Shown: positions 1 through 8,149 of the stretch, in pieces
Layout: every line of letters starts with the position of its first letter
Numbering within the stretch: position 1 is the stretch's first letter
Source: Mesonia sediminis
GTDB taxonomy: Bacteria; Bacteroidota; Bacteroidia; Flavobacteriales; Flavobacteriaceae
Assembly (NCBI RefSeq): GCF_042684705.1
Contig: NZ_JBHULZ010000023.1
Location: 482,632-546,631 of the forward strand
Direction: 5' to 3'
DNA: 64,000 nt
Program-made: the position numbers and the translations under genes
Notes under the pieces: model-generated
What the model was told of the DNA's origin: nothing
What the model saw: the letters and a program-made list of their open reading frames with translations, nothing else
Database searches by the model: none

Positions 1-149
1 GCTTGAAAGAGGTCTCGTATTTTTTCCCCAATTTCATTGGTAATTACATATTCTTCTACTTCATTAGAAATTTGGTCACGGTCATCTGCTTTGATAACCG
101 TTTCAATATTTCTATTAATATCTTTCTCAAAAAAATCTTTAATAATCAT
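1..149 (-). CDS. brxC: BREX P-loop ATPase BrxC, N-terminal fragment (runs off the left edge)
   Basis: Reading the minus strand from an ATG at 149 gives MIIKDFFEKDINRNIETVIK, continuing through ADDRDQI and EEYVITNEIG to the window edge. The opening 'I-K-D-F-F-x-K-x-I-x-R-x-I-x-x-V-I-K-A-D-D' is typical of BrxC (DUF499-type large ATPase of BREX phage-defence systems). Only about 49 residues are visible, so the ATPase motifs cannot be checked. The start codon overlaps the brxB stop as ATGA (149-146), indicating translational coupling. It should continue for roughly 1,100-1,200 codons, followed by pglX, pglZ and brxL in a type 1 system; that part is inferred from the family. Confidence 0.8.
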   Translation of the reverse strand, partial: MIIKDFFEKDINRNIETVIKADDRDQISNEVEEYVITNEIGEKIRDLFQ

Positions 150-733
150 TGTTTTGCTTCTATGTTATCAATGTTAAATGCTCTATAATAGTTATCGTCC
201 TTCAATAAACCGAATAGGTTTAAAGCATGTCCATTATATTCGCCAGGAAAGAATGCTACCGTTGGTGAATCTTTTGCTATGCTTTGTAAATTATTTAGAA
301 TGGTGTGTGAACGTATAAAAGGGAATACCAAGCCAATACCCGTTAAGAAATACACCTTAGCAGATGATGCTTTGATTAAGCTATCAATTTTTGGCATTAA
401 TACTTGATGAATTTCAAGAACTGATTGGATGGCATCTAAAAATTCTTCTTTATCCATATCTTTTTCAATACTGAAGAATTCTTCTAACCCAATTTCTTCC
501 TCTAAAATATCACAGGCAATATCGTACAGATTTATTTCTAAAACAGGAACACCAGAGGTTTCCAGTTTTTTGATTAGTCGTTTAGTTGCATCTACTACTT
601 GAAGTTCCTGTTCTGCTTTATAAGCAGCAATAAAAAAAGGAATTTCCCCTCCTAAAGCCTCTTTACTAAGAAATCTTTCTGAGGAAACGACATCGTATAA
701 GTGTCTAAATTTTTTGGTTAGGTTTTGCATCAA
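146..733 (-). CDS. brxB: BREX protein BrxB (DUF1788)
   Basis: This 195-residue protein carries the DUF1788 signature in its C-terminal half: a PFIRSH segment (about residue 137), then FFPGEYNG (about 160) and a terminal LFGLLKDDNYYRAF-like stretch. BrxB is a small cytoplasmic component of BREX systems, which block phage DNA replication and mark self DNA by methylation; its biochemical role is not established. Length matches the family (about 190-200 aa). It overlaps brxA upstream by 4 bp (730-733) and brxC downstream by 4 bp (146-149), so the three genes form one tightly coupled operon. The first two codons are both ATG, so the exact start could shift by one residue. Confidence 0.9.
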   Translation of the reverse strand: MMQNLTKKFRHLYDVVSSERFLSKEALGGEIPFFIAAYKAEQELQVVDATKRLIKKLETSGVPVLEINLYDIACDILEEEIGLEEFFSIEKDMDKEEFLDAIQSVLEIHQVLMPKIDSLIKASSAKVYFLTGIGLVFPFIRSHTILNNLQSIAKDSPTVAFFPGEYNGHALNLFGLLKDDNYYRAFNIDNIEAKQ

Positions 734-1329
734 TTAAAATTTTCGATATCCGTATCACTAACAAAAAATAGTTTGAGCCATTTTTTATCATCATTAGCAA
801 TAACTCTCATTAGTTTGCTATCTAACAATTGAGGTTGAATTTCTTTGTTTTTAGTATTATCAATAATTCCAGCTTCCACTAATGTTCTAAACAGAACTTG
901 ACGAATTTTCTCGTTAGTAGTCTCAGTAAAATTTTGCATTTTAGGATGTATTTCGATTTTATTTCTGAAAAAAGATAAGTATTCACCCTCCGTTAAAGCA
1001 TAGTCAAAAAGAAGGACTTTCTCTCTACAAACTTCTATGACAAAATCTCGCACAAACCCATACACCTTGCACATAGCCAAGAAAGCTATCTGTTTTTGTT
1101 CATAAAAATCACCATTCACTAAAATGTCAATTTGCTGATCATTTAAACTATCTAAACGCTTATTTATTTCAATTAAAAATCTTTTTCCAGAGCTGGTTTT
1201 ACCTTGTCCTATTTCTTGGATTTCATCAAAATCAGTTTCGCTTTGTCTGGATACAGCTACCTTTACCAGTTCCTTTACTCTTAAAGACAGCGCTGTGAAT
1301 CCAAAATCATATTTTTCCTCTAATAGCAT
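730..1329 (-). CDS. brxA: BREX protein BrxA (DUF1819)
   Basis: A 199-residue protein fitting the DUF1819/BrxA family. It begins with a YDFGFTALSLRVKE-type N-terminus, has an EINKRLDSLND segment near residue 55, an EQKQIAFLAMCKVYGFVRDF helix pair near 80-97 and TNEKIRQVLFRTLVEAGII near 140-155. BrxA is a small helical protein of the BREX antiphage system, structurally of the NusB-like class, and is conserved first in type 1 operons. Here it follows a small XRE-type regulator with a 1-bp ATGA overlap (1329) and precedes brxB with a 4-bp overlap. Operon order (regulator, brxA, brxB, brxC) supports the call. Confidence 0.9.
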   Translation of the reverse strand: MLLEEKYDFGFTALSLRVKELVKVAVSRQSETDFDEIQEIGQGKTSSGKRFLIEINKRLDSLNDQQIDILVNGDFYEQKQIAFLAMCKVYGFVRDFVIEVCREKVLLFDYALTEGEYLSFFRNKIEIHPKMQNFTETTNEKIRQVLFRTLVEAGIIDNTKNKEIQPQLLDSKLMRVIANDDKKWLKLFFVSDTDIENFN

Positions 1330-1505
1330 CAGTTGACCAGATCTTTTATAGGTACTTCTAATAATTGGCTTAATTTCTCTAAGTTTTTTTTATTTGGGCT
1401 AGATTTTTCTTTTACCCAGTTGGACATGGTAACCACACTTACGCCCATACGTTGGGCAAGGTATGCCTGTTTAAGGCCCTTAGCTTTGATCACATCTTTC
1501 AGCAT
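1329..1505 (-). CDS. Small XRE-family (HTH_3) regulator heading the BREX operon
   Basis: A 58-residue minus-strand ORF from ATG at 1505 to TGA at 1331-1329. It is a nearly bare helix-turn-helix: MLKDVIKAKGLKQAYLAQRM, then GVSVVTMSNWVKEK, then NLEKLSQLLEVPIKDLVN. This is the classic Cro/C1-type pattern (LAQRMGVS..TMSNW). The stop TGA shares its A/T with the brxA start (ATGA), so the regulator is translationally coupled to the BREX operon. It probably autoregulates BREX transcription. BREX operons in other phyla often use a WYL-domain regulator (BrxR) instead; the XRE identity is seen directly, the regulatory role is inferred. Confidence 0.85.
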   Translation of the reverse strand: MLKDVIKAKGLKQAYLAQRMGVSVVTMSNWVKEKSSPNKKNLEKLSQLLEVPIKDLVN

Positions 1506-1983
1506 CTATTTAAAAAAAATTAAAGTTTAGCTTCAGTAAAGATAAAGAATTAAAGATTTAGGTAAATAAGTTTTGTAGAAATTCTTTTTACCTCCTATTG
1601 AAGTATGTTATAAATAGAAAGTGCGTCTAATCTATTTTCCTTAGCCCCATTTACTTTAACTCTTAATAATTCGCAATGCTATTTGAAATTTCGATTAATA
1701 TTTTTGAAATATGAAATGCAAGAAACGGAGTTTAAAAATGCATGCTTTATAGTGAGGTAGATTATTCGTTAACAAGCAATCAAATTGTTTATGAACTATA
1801 AACAATGAAGTGTATTTTGTTTTAGTTATTGTCAACGATCTAGATTATGAGTAGATACGTAGGTTAGCATGAAACTTTGCAAGTACACATCAAGCTTAAA
1901 GCCGGCAAGTACCGACACTTTGGGATTCAGAAATAGGCTAGAACATTCAATTACTCATTGTCATTGTTAGGTTTTCGTGCTTT
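1506..1983. other. Intergenic region upstream of BREX and downstream of the Gabija-like pair
   Basis: About 480 bp without a convincing gene. It must hold the promoter for the minus-strand XRE-brxABC operon; a possible -7-like TATCTTTA lies about 30 bp upstream of the XRE ATG on the minus strand, but no good -33 box is visible. A TAAATAGAAAGT motif (1611-1622) is identical to the 12-mer flanking the tandem array at the other end of the island. The 3' end of the Gabija-like helicase gene lies at the right-hand side. A GTTAGGTTTTCGTGC string near 1966 resembles the GTTA-type ends of other cassette-like boundaries in this window. Confidence 0.5.
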
Positions 1984-3783
1984 TTATATTGTTTTTACAT
2001 TTTCAACGCTAAACCATTCAATTATTTTTTTCATTGCTAAATCACCCATTTGAGAAAGAGCTAGTACAACTAAATTTTCTTTGGCTCTTGAGCAAGAAAC
2101 ATAAAACAGGTTTTTAGTTCTTAATTTTCTACGTTCCTTATCATCGGTGTTATCAAAGAATTTTTCAAAATTATACATAGAAACCCAACTTGTATCGTCA
2201 ATCACAACTAAAACATTTCTGTACTCTTCACCTTTTGTTCCATGCTTCGTTGAATATGATGTTTGCTCTTTGATATGTTTAAAGACGGATATTACCTCAC
2301 TATATTTTGTTTGCATCAATGAGGTATAAAAAGATTTATTCTTTTCAGCTTTTTTCCTTTCATCTTCATCTGATATAGTTGAAGAGTCTACTTTTACTTT
2401 TTTAAGAAACTTTTGTAAGCTTTTTGAAGGAACTGATAATTGATTTTCAATACAGAACTCAAATACGTTTTGAACTGTACCAGTATCCCTTAAACTAATT
2501 AATTTAGTTAATTTATCTTCTATTTGCTTTTTGTCTGAATGTTTAGAAAGTGAACTAATCATACCATGTCTCTTTAAATACTTTATAACGCTATTAAAAT
2601 CTTTGTTATTCCAAAAAGAAACTAAATGTTCAATACCTGTTTCACGTTCTTTCGAAGTCTTTTTGTCTTTAGAACCTAAGAAGAAAGAGGCAAAATGGTT
2701 ATCTCTATTTAATAATTCTGCTTTAGGGTCAAAAAAACGGTTATTATATGTTTTATATAAATTCCCAAAACCAGCTCTATCTGCTACTTTACTATTTGCA
2801 ATTATTAAAACTTTATCGTTGCCTTTTTCTGAAAAATCCCACCCATTATTTTCTAGATCACTAATTACATTTTCGTAATCCGCATCTTTTTTTGGTGAAA
2901 TTCTTTCTCGATAATCTTTGACCTTTTCTCCCTTAGCTTTTGTGTCGTTTGTGCAGTTAATAAACTGAACACTTCCACTTACTGATTCTTTGCCTTCAGG
3001 AATTTTTTGAACAATATTATCTCTAATTTTATTTAAGAGAGTAACTACACTATTTGAAGAACGATAATTATCTTCTTTTGTTACAAATTCAATTTTAGAA
3101 GAGGCTATAAATGATTCTAATGAACCTACACCTTCATCATAAATATTCTGATAAGAATCACCATAAAACCCTAATAGCAGTTTCGTCTTATTCCTTTCTA
3201 ATAGATAGTCAATTAACGCTTGAATAGTTTCAGCAGCTGTATCTTGATATTCATCAATGAAAATGAAGGGATATTTTTGTCCTAAAATTTGAGTTAGAGA
3301 TTGATAGTTTTTAAACATTTGAAGAGACAGAGTAATTACATCATCATGATGTAAACTTCCTTGTTCAAAATTTCTATAGCCTCTATCGTCATACGTAACT
3401 TCTGAAATTCTGTCTTTTAATCCTGTGTTAAACTTTTCAGGTTTATCAATTAACATTGCTTCATTCAATAAATCCAATTCAATAATCAATTGCTTATTGT
3501 ATCTTTTAATGCAATCCCATAAAAATTCATGAATTGTAGAAACAAGAACCAAAGGATTGTTTTCAAGCCTTTCAATAATTTCATTTTTAGCAACATTGGT
3601 GTAGGTAATACAAACAACCTTTTGATTATTCAACCTAATACTTTCACCTCTTGTTTCTAACAAATAGTTTAATGTCTGAATTAACGTATAAGTTTTACCA
3701 GACCCAGCTCCAGCTTCAAGTACAAAACTCTTGTTTGTTTCTATTTGTTGAATTACTTGTTCAATAGCAGTCATACTAATCAT
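1984..3783 (-). CDS. gajB: UvrD/Rep-like ATP-dependent helicase, GajB-like component of a Gabija-type defence system
   Basis: This 599-residue protein is a superfamily 1 helicase. Visible motifs are Walker A EAGAGSGKT (23-31), motif II DEYQDT (177-182), motif III GDSYQNIY (208-215), NYRSS (239-243), KHGTKGEEYRNV (about 515, motif V) and SCSRAKENLVV (about 567, motif VI). GajB senses DNA ends or single-stranded DNA made during phage infection and works with the GajA nuclease. The start overlaps the gajA-like stop by 8 bp (3776-3783); a second ATG three codons in would remove the overlap. It is longer than the about 494-aa Bacillus GajB. The pairing with an OLD/TOPRIM protein is what separates it from housekeeping UvrD or PcrA. 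Confidence 0.85.
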   Translation of the reverse strand: MISMTAIEQVIQQIETNKSFVLEAGAGSGKTYTLIQTLNYLLETRGESIRLNNQKVVCITYTNVAKNEIIERLENNPLVLVSTIHEFLWDCIKRYNKQLIIELDLLNEAMLIDKPEKFNTGLKDRISEVTYDDRGYRNFEQGSLHHDDVITLSLQMFKNYQSLTQILGQKYPFIFIDEYQDTAAETIQALIDYLLERNKTKLLLGFYGDSYQNIYDEGVGSLESFIASSKIEFVTKEDNYRSSNSVVTLLNKIRDNIVQKIPEGKESVSGSVQFINCTNDTKAKGEKVKDYRERISPKKDADYENVISDLENNGWDFSEKGNDKVLIIANSKVADRAGFGNLYKTYNNRFFDPKAELLNRDNHFASFFLGSKDKKTSKERETGIEHLVSFWNNKDFNSVIKYLKRHGMISSLSKHSDKKQIEDKLTKLISLRDTGTVQNVFEFCIENQLSVPSKSLQKFLKKVKVDSSTISDEDERKKAEKNKSFYTSLMQTKYSEVISVFKHIKEQTSYSTKHGTKGEEYRNVLVVIDDTSWVSMYNFEKFFDNTDDKERRKLRTKNLFYVSCSRAKENLVVLALSQMGDLAMKKIIEWFSVENVKTI

Positions 3784-5815
3784 TTTGTGCTAACCAAACT
3801 AAACCTTCGTTTATATATTCTGGTACGCTCCATTCTCCATATTTCTCTTCATCTAAAGACATAATATCAAAGGTGAACTCTGTTTTTTGTTTGGAGGAAA
3901 ATTTATCAGGAATTTCTACATTAATATCTTTATTTTTTAGACAAGATATTTCATCTTTAGGGGTTCGTTTGTCTTCTTCAAGTTCTTTAAGTAAAAACTC
4001 TTTATTTGTATTTATAAAGGCATCTTCAAAACTTCTACCATTAAAATTATTTTCTTTAGTTTGGTAAGCTACTCTTATATTGTCTTTGATTTTTTCATCT
4101 TCAGAACAACTTGATAATTCAGATATGGTTCTTTTTTTTGGTAGCCAATTTATTAAAGTGTAATTTGTTGTGAATTCCCCAACATCAACTTTACATTTTC
4201 TAGTTTTCTTTTTATGACCATCTTGATATTCTTGAGCCGAATCGATGTCAGTTATAATTAAAGTTTTAACGTTGATAAATTCTAAAATTTCTTTAAATGA
4301 ATGAGCATAAGCCCCACCTACTTCGAGAATAGAAACATATTCACCACATAATGAAGGTGCTGACTTTTTTATCATTTGAGGCAACAGCATACGTTCAGTA
4401 GTTCCTTCTACTAATATTACTTTGTCTGCAAAAAATAAATCAGATTTATGAAGTGTTAGGTATTGTCTTAAAAATCTAAAAGTTCGTTTATTATCTTTGA
4501 TTTTTAAATTATTAAAGTCTTGATTTACAATTTTATATCGATTATCAGCTTTTAATTTATTGAAATACCTTATTCTATTAAATCCTCTCTCTGTTTCAAT
4601 GCCTGACTCTGATAATATGTGAGAGGAATGTGTTGTAATAATTACTTGAACTTGAAGGTCTGTTTCCTTTTTTGCGTCTTTTAGAACTTCAGTAACTTGA
4701 CTAATGAATACTTGTTGCATTTGAGGGTGCATATGAGCCTCAGGTTCTTCTATTAGTACAACAAGAAAATTAGATAATTTTTCCTCTTTAGAGTTTTTGA
4801 ATTTTTCAATAAAACTTGCGAGCTCAAGAATCATATATATTAAATTGCTATAGCCAAGTCCATTATAGCTTTCAGGTAGATTAACCTCGTCTTGTTTATA
4901 GAGGTAGTAAATGTTATTTCTTATGACCTTTTCTGAATCAAATCTTGAGTCTATTGTTATTGGTGGAATTACAATAGGAGTTTTAGCACCAAACCTTTCA
5001 AGTTTTAACATTATGCTCTCCAATACTTTGGCATATTTCTCTTTTAATTCCTCTGAAACTTCGTCTAATTTATCTTCTAATGCTTTTACATCTTGATTAG
5101 TTGTTTTATCACGTTGATTGTAGTAATTTGAAAAACCTAGAGCTAATGAATTATTTGAGTCGCTTTTAACATCATCTAATATTCTCATTGCTTTAATGCT
5201 CTCAAAGAGAACTACTTTTTGAATCTTTGAAATAAAACTATCTTCTATTCTTCTATAATAGTCTGATTCCTTATCAACAGCATAACAAACAGTTTCGTAT
5301 AACAGATCTATATTTTTATGCAGGTATTTAATTAATTCTAAAGATGTATCTTCTCTGTTATCAAAAGATTGAAATACTCTTAACGTGTTTTTAGGTTCGA
5401 ATGAAATGGAAATAGTTGCATCATTTCTTGCATCCTCTAAATCGGTAATAAACTCACTTAATTCAGTGAGTGATTCATTGAGTTCTTTATCATATTCTAT
5501 TTCAAAATTGATTTTAATTTTAGGAATTTCAGAGATAAGTTGCTTTTCAAGTTCATCTTTACTCTCTTCTGAAATTCCTTTTTCAAGTGTTCCTAAATAC
5601 TTTTGATAGACAGTTTTAAAAACGGTGTATGTACTTTGAGAAAAATCTTCAAAGATAAATTTACCATCATTGGAGGTAGCTATTCTGATAGCTTCAAAAA
5701 ATGAAGTTTTACCAGTATTGTTTTTACCAACTATGAGGGTTATATCATTTTCGATTTGACAATTAATCTTTTCAAGTAACCTGAAATTCTCAACTTCAAT
5801 TTTTTTTATTCTCAT
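3776..5815 (-). CDS. gajA: OLD-family ATPase with TOPRIM nuclease domain, GajA-like component of a Gabija-type defence system
   Basis: A 679-residue OLD-family (overcoming lysogenization defect) protein. The N-terminal ABC-type ATPase shows Walker A GKNNTGKT (30-37), a YNGLGYSN signature-like segment (317-324), Walker B LVVLIEEPEAH (351-361) and an H-loop THSSHIL (395-401). The C-terminal TOPRIM domain shows VILVEGTTE (466-474) with the catalytic Glu and ITDIDS (521-526) with the DxD. In Gabija, GajA is a sequence-specific nickase inhibited by nucleotides that is released when phage activity depletes NTPs. Adjacency and overlap with a UvrD-like helicase define a class 2 OLD/Gabija arrangement. 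At 679 aa it is longer than Bacillus GajA (about 578), so it may be a divergent subtype. Confidence 0.87.
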   Translation of the reverse strand: MRIKKIEVENFRLLEKINCQIENDITLIVGKNNTGKTSFFEAIRIATSNDGKFIFEDFSQSTYTVFKTVYQKYLGTLEKGISEESKDELEKQLISEIPKIKINFEIEYDKELNESLTELSEFITDLEDARNDATISISFEPKNTLRVFQSFDNREDTSLELIKYLHKNIDLLYETVCYAVDKESDYYRRIEDSFISKIQKVVLFESIKAMRILDDVKSDSNNSLALGFSNYYNQRDKTTNQDVKALEDKLDEVSEELKEKYAKVLESIMLKLERFGAKTPIVIPPITIDSRFDSEKVIRNNIYYLYKQDEVNLPESYNGLGYSNLIYMILELASFIEKFKNSKEEKLSNFLVVLIEEPEAHMHPQMQQVFISQVTEVLKDAKKETDLQVQVIITTHSSHILSESGIETERGFNRIRYFNKLKADNRYKIVNQDFNNLKIKDNKRTFRFLRQYLTLHKSDLFFADKVILVEGTTERMLLPQMIKKSAPSLCGEYVSILEVGGAYAHSFKEILEFINVKTLIITDIDSAQEYQDGHKKKTRKCKVDVGEFTTNYTLINWLPKKRTISELSSCSEDEKIKDNIRVAYQTKENNFNGRSFEDAFINTNKEFLLKELEEDKRTPKDEISCLKNKDINVEIPDKFSSKQKTEFTFDIMSLDEEKYGEWSVPEYINEGLVWLAQND

Positions 5816-6009
5816 TTAGCTATTGATTTAGAGAGCTGTTTTTCTTGCAAGAAACCTAATGGTATCGTATAACCGTCAATTACGGATTAATATACTTTAA
5901 TTTCCGGTTTAGCAGTGACGTTAGCAATTCCGAGTGAATTCAGACGTAGTCTTCCGACGGTTCGGGACGCCGAAATTGCGGTAATACTTTGTTATGAGTT
6001 GCCATTTTC
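5816..6009. repeat. Intergenic spacer with an imperfect dyad at a gene-cassette-like boundary
   Basis: The spacer between the gajA-like gene start and the 3' end of the HEPN-like gene holds an interrupted inverted repeat: CGTTAGCAATTCCG near 5921 and CCGAAATTGCGGTAA near 5967, with CGACGGTTCGGGACG between them. It ends with TTTGTTATGAGTTGCC directly before the HEPN gene stop. Structured GC-richer spacers like this, next to the 3' end of a small accessory gene, recur at 8736-8796 and 63132-63166. It resembles integron attC or other recombination-associated hairpins, but the consensus is too loose to claim. Confidence 0.35.
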
Positions 6010-6702
6010 TCAATTTTTTATTTCAACTTTCAACTTCGTTATCAAATTTATTACTGTTTCAAATGCTGAAAATATTTGCTTTTCAGTCGGAACGAACAAT
6101 TCGTGAACACTATCATTTCGAGCTTCAATGAATGCTTTTGCTAAAGTGTAGTCTGCTCCACCAATCATACTTTCATTTTTCACCCAATTTAATTTGACTG
6201 ATGCTGGCACGAATTTAGGTTGTCCATTACTTTTGTACTCTTTAGGATTATGTTGCTCATAAATAATCGATACGGTAATTTCAATTGTCCTTAAAATCAT
6301 TATATAACAAGCCATTGAAAGACCATTGATATAACAATTATAAGCCTCTTTCAGATTTTCAGCGATGTCTTTAGGGTAATCATTAAATGTCAAATACAGT
6401 TTTTCAGATTTAAGTTTTGAAAGTCTTTTTTCAAATTTTCGAGTTGTTGGTTTCCATTGAGAATGATACTCTTTAAAAGCAAAGAATTTGCATTGCGATT
6501 TCAACAGTTCCATTTTAATTATGCCAATATCTTTTACTGTGTCAAGAAGCTGTTTTTTTTCTTGATTTAGTTTGTCGAAATCATTTTTCTTAACAACATT
6601 TGCTCCAACTAATGTGCTTAAAGCAACAGCAAGATTATCCGTATTTTCTTGTTTTTGTCTTTCTTGTTTAATTTTTAACAGTGCGTTTTGTAATTCGTTC
6701 AT
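6010..6702 (-). CDS. HEPN-like protein with Rx4H motif (candidate defence RNase or toxin)
   Basis: A 230-residue soluble protein. Residues 1-100 are charged and probably coiled (QEKKQLLDTVKD, KRLSKLKSEKLY). Residues 110-215 are helical and end in IEARNDSVHELF, which contains an exact R-x4-H (R195, H200) as in HEPN ribonucleases and DUF4145-like proteins, preceded by a long helix (INGLSMACYIMILRTIEI, 125-142) typical of that fold. HEPN proteins act as RNases in toxin-antitoxin, abortive-infection and CRISPR systems. There is no partner antitoxin (MNT or HTH) beside it; the upstream flank is 270 bp of non-coding sequence. Its place right after the Gabija-like pair supports a defence role, but that is inference. 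The family assignment rests on the motif and helical pattern only. Confidence 0.6.
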   Translation of the reverse strand: MNELQNALLKIKQERQKQENTDNLAVALSTLVGANVVKKNDFDKLNQEKKQLLDTVKDIGIIKMELLKSQCKFFAFKEYHSQWKPTTRKFEKRLSKLKSEKLYLTFNDYPKDIAENLKEAYNCYINGLSMACYIMILRTIEITVSIIYEQHNPKEYKSNGQPKFVPASVKLNWVKNESMIGGADYTLAKAFIEARNDSVHELFVPTEKQIFSAFETVINLITKLKVEIKN

Positions 6703-6978
6703 TTGTTATTTCGAATGTTGCTCTTCGTTGCACACAACTGATTATACCAACTCAATTATATACTATTTTTATACATTTTTTTACTGGATTAACCGCCTCA
6801 AGGTTATTGTGCGAAAATCTAGCGTGTTCGTCAATAGCCTGTCAAGGTTGACTTAAATTTCAAGTCAAGGAGAACACTTTAAAATCGGGTACCAGTAAGA
6901 GCATTTTGTTTGTATTCGTAAAAATATATAACTTTTTTGAAATATGTTACTATTTATAAGGATTTTTATTAAATATCA

Positions 6979-7502
6979 CTAGGTTTTATGTTTATTTAAG
7001 AAGCAGGTGATACCGTTTTCGAGGTCTTGTTTTAAATGTGCTATTGGCTCCCCTACCCCTGGGAATGGTGATTTCACAAAGCTGAAATCAAGTATTTTCT
7101 GGTAAATGAATTGTTCGCCCAGGAAACGAACTAAGTGTTCATAAATTTGATTGATAAGGCTTGCTGTGTCTTGGATAAAGACATGTTCTGGGCAGTATAT
7201 CATTACCGCATAACGTCTTGATTCTTCACAAAATTCATTTATAAAATAGGTGAGTTCACTGAAATGGAATTTTATATTATTTGTTTTGATGCTAATCGCG
7301 TTGTTTGCAATGTCATCTGCTGTGCTATCGGCTTCTTCAAAGGCTGTAATTTCAATTCTTTCTAACTTTGGTGCTTTTTGAACTAAAGCGACAATAGCTT
7401 CTATAAAAATTGGGTTTCCTCTGGCATTGAAATTTATTATAATCCTCTCATTTACAATACTAACGGTAAAGAATAAATCTTTGCAATAACAGGTGTAGAA
7501 AA
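6979..7502 (-). pseudogene. N-terminally truncated second copy of the mobility-module hypothetical at 13165-13839
   Basis: The minus-strand frame is open from about 7502 to the stop at 6979 and matches the C-terminal three-quarters of the protein at 13165-13839 almost residue for residue, for example FIQDTASLINQIYEHLVRFL, KSPFPGVGEP and CFLN.HKT at the end. DNA similarity extends from about 6918 to 7496 against about 13106 to 13687. The first about 55 residues and the start codon are missing. Upstream of the break the sequence changes to the 3' end of another truncated ORF (7509-7634). It is a deletion or recombination scar, and its intact copy sits at the other side of the efflux operon. Confidence 0.8.
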
Positions 7503-7508
7503 ATTAGC

Positions 7509-7634
7509 CTAAGTGCAATCTGATAAAAAAATGGGGCCGGATTTATTTCTTGCTGTTTCAATATCAATTGTTAAATTGATAAGGCTCTCTAGCTTTGCTA
7601 CAGCTTCATAAATAAAATCGTTATTGCGATACAT
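7509..7634 (-). pseudogene. 41-residue 5' gene fragment of unknown family
   Basis: A minus-strand ORF from ATG 7634 to TAG 7511-7509 reads MYRNNDFIYEAVAKLESLIN, then LTIDIETARNKSGPIFLSDCT. It looks like the natural beginning of a longer protein, cut off where it meets the truncated copy at 6979-7502. I do not recognise the parent family. Together the two fragments mark a deletion junction near 7505. A short functional peptide cannot be excluded. Confidence 0.4.
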
Positions 7635-7754
7635 AGTTTTTTGTTCATTATTTTTAACTGTTCAGTGACAATGAACATTAAAATATAATGAACTTAGAAG
7701 GAAAAGACAAGGAATAATTAATAGAAACAATCTAAGGAAACTGTTTTGACCTCT

Positions 7755-8004
7755 ATAAAACAAGAGTATTCTTTCTTTTAGTTATCTCTAATCTTTTTGC
7801 TCAAGATGCCGTTATCACAGTTAACGAAATCCGCGATTATATTGTACAGGAAGTTACCTTACAAGGTAAAGTAGATCAAGTTGTTAATTTAACTACTGTG
7901 CCTATGAGGGTAAAACAATAAAAGTTTTAGATACTATAGAAACTTATCGGGGCAAGCCCCAAATGGTTGTTAATGATCCTGGACAGATGGAGGTTTTGGA
8001 GTAG
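7755..8004 (+). pseudogene. Decayed secreted OB-fold protein (start lost, internal deletion)
   Basis: Plus-strand translation gives a signal-like FFLLVISNLFAQ (from about 7769), then AVITVNEIRDYIVQEVTLQG and KVDQVVNLTT, then a stop. The adjacent frame resumes with YEGKTIKVLDTIETYRGKPQ and MVVNDPGQMEVLE before a TAG at 8002. The two pieces match the two halves of the small periplasmic OB-fold domain (xTVxEakxxVGxxVTVxGKV ... YxGKpqIVVNdPsQiev). The central strands, with the conserved DxGxxYPNxxFT-like part, are deleted and no in-frame ATG is left. The following about 140 bp to 8150 hold no further gene. Confidence 0.55.
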
Positions 8005-8149
8005 GTGTATTTGGTGACGTGTTTGTATATGACAAGTAGGCGATTTCGAAGCACCAAACTTTGGTTAGACACAAAGTTTGATACGAGCTAAAAGCCTTGA
8101 GTTTATTACTGATTCGCCTATTTTTTATATATATTGTTGTAACACGTTT

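Noticed and set aside
1333..1530. 65-codon plus-strand ORF opposite the XRE regulator
   Set aside because: Antisense shadow; the minus strand encodes a clear HTH protein with coupled start and stop.
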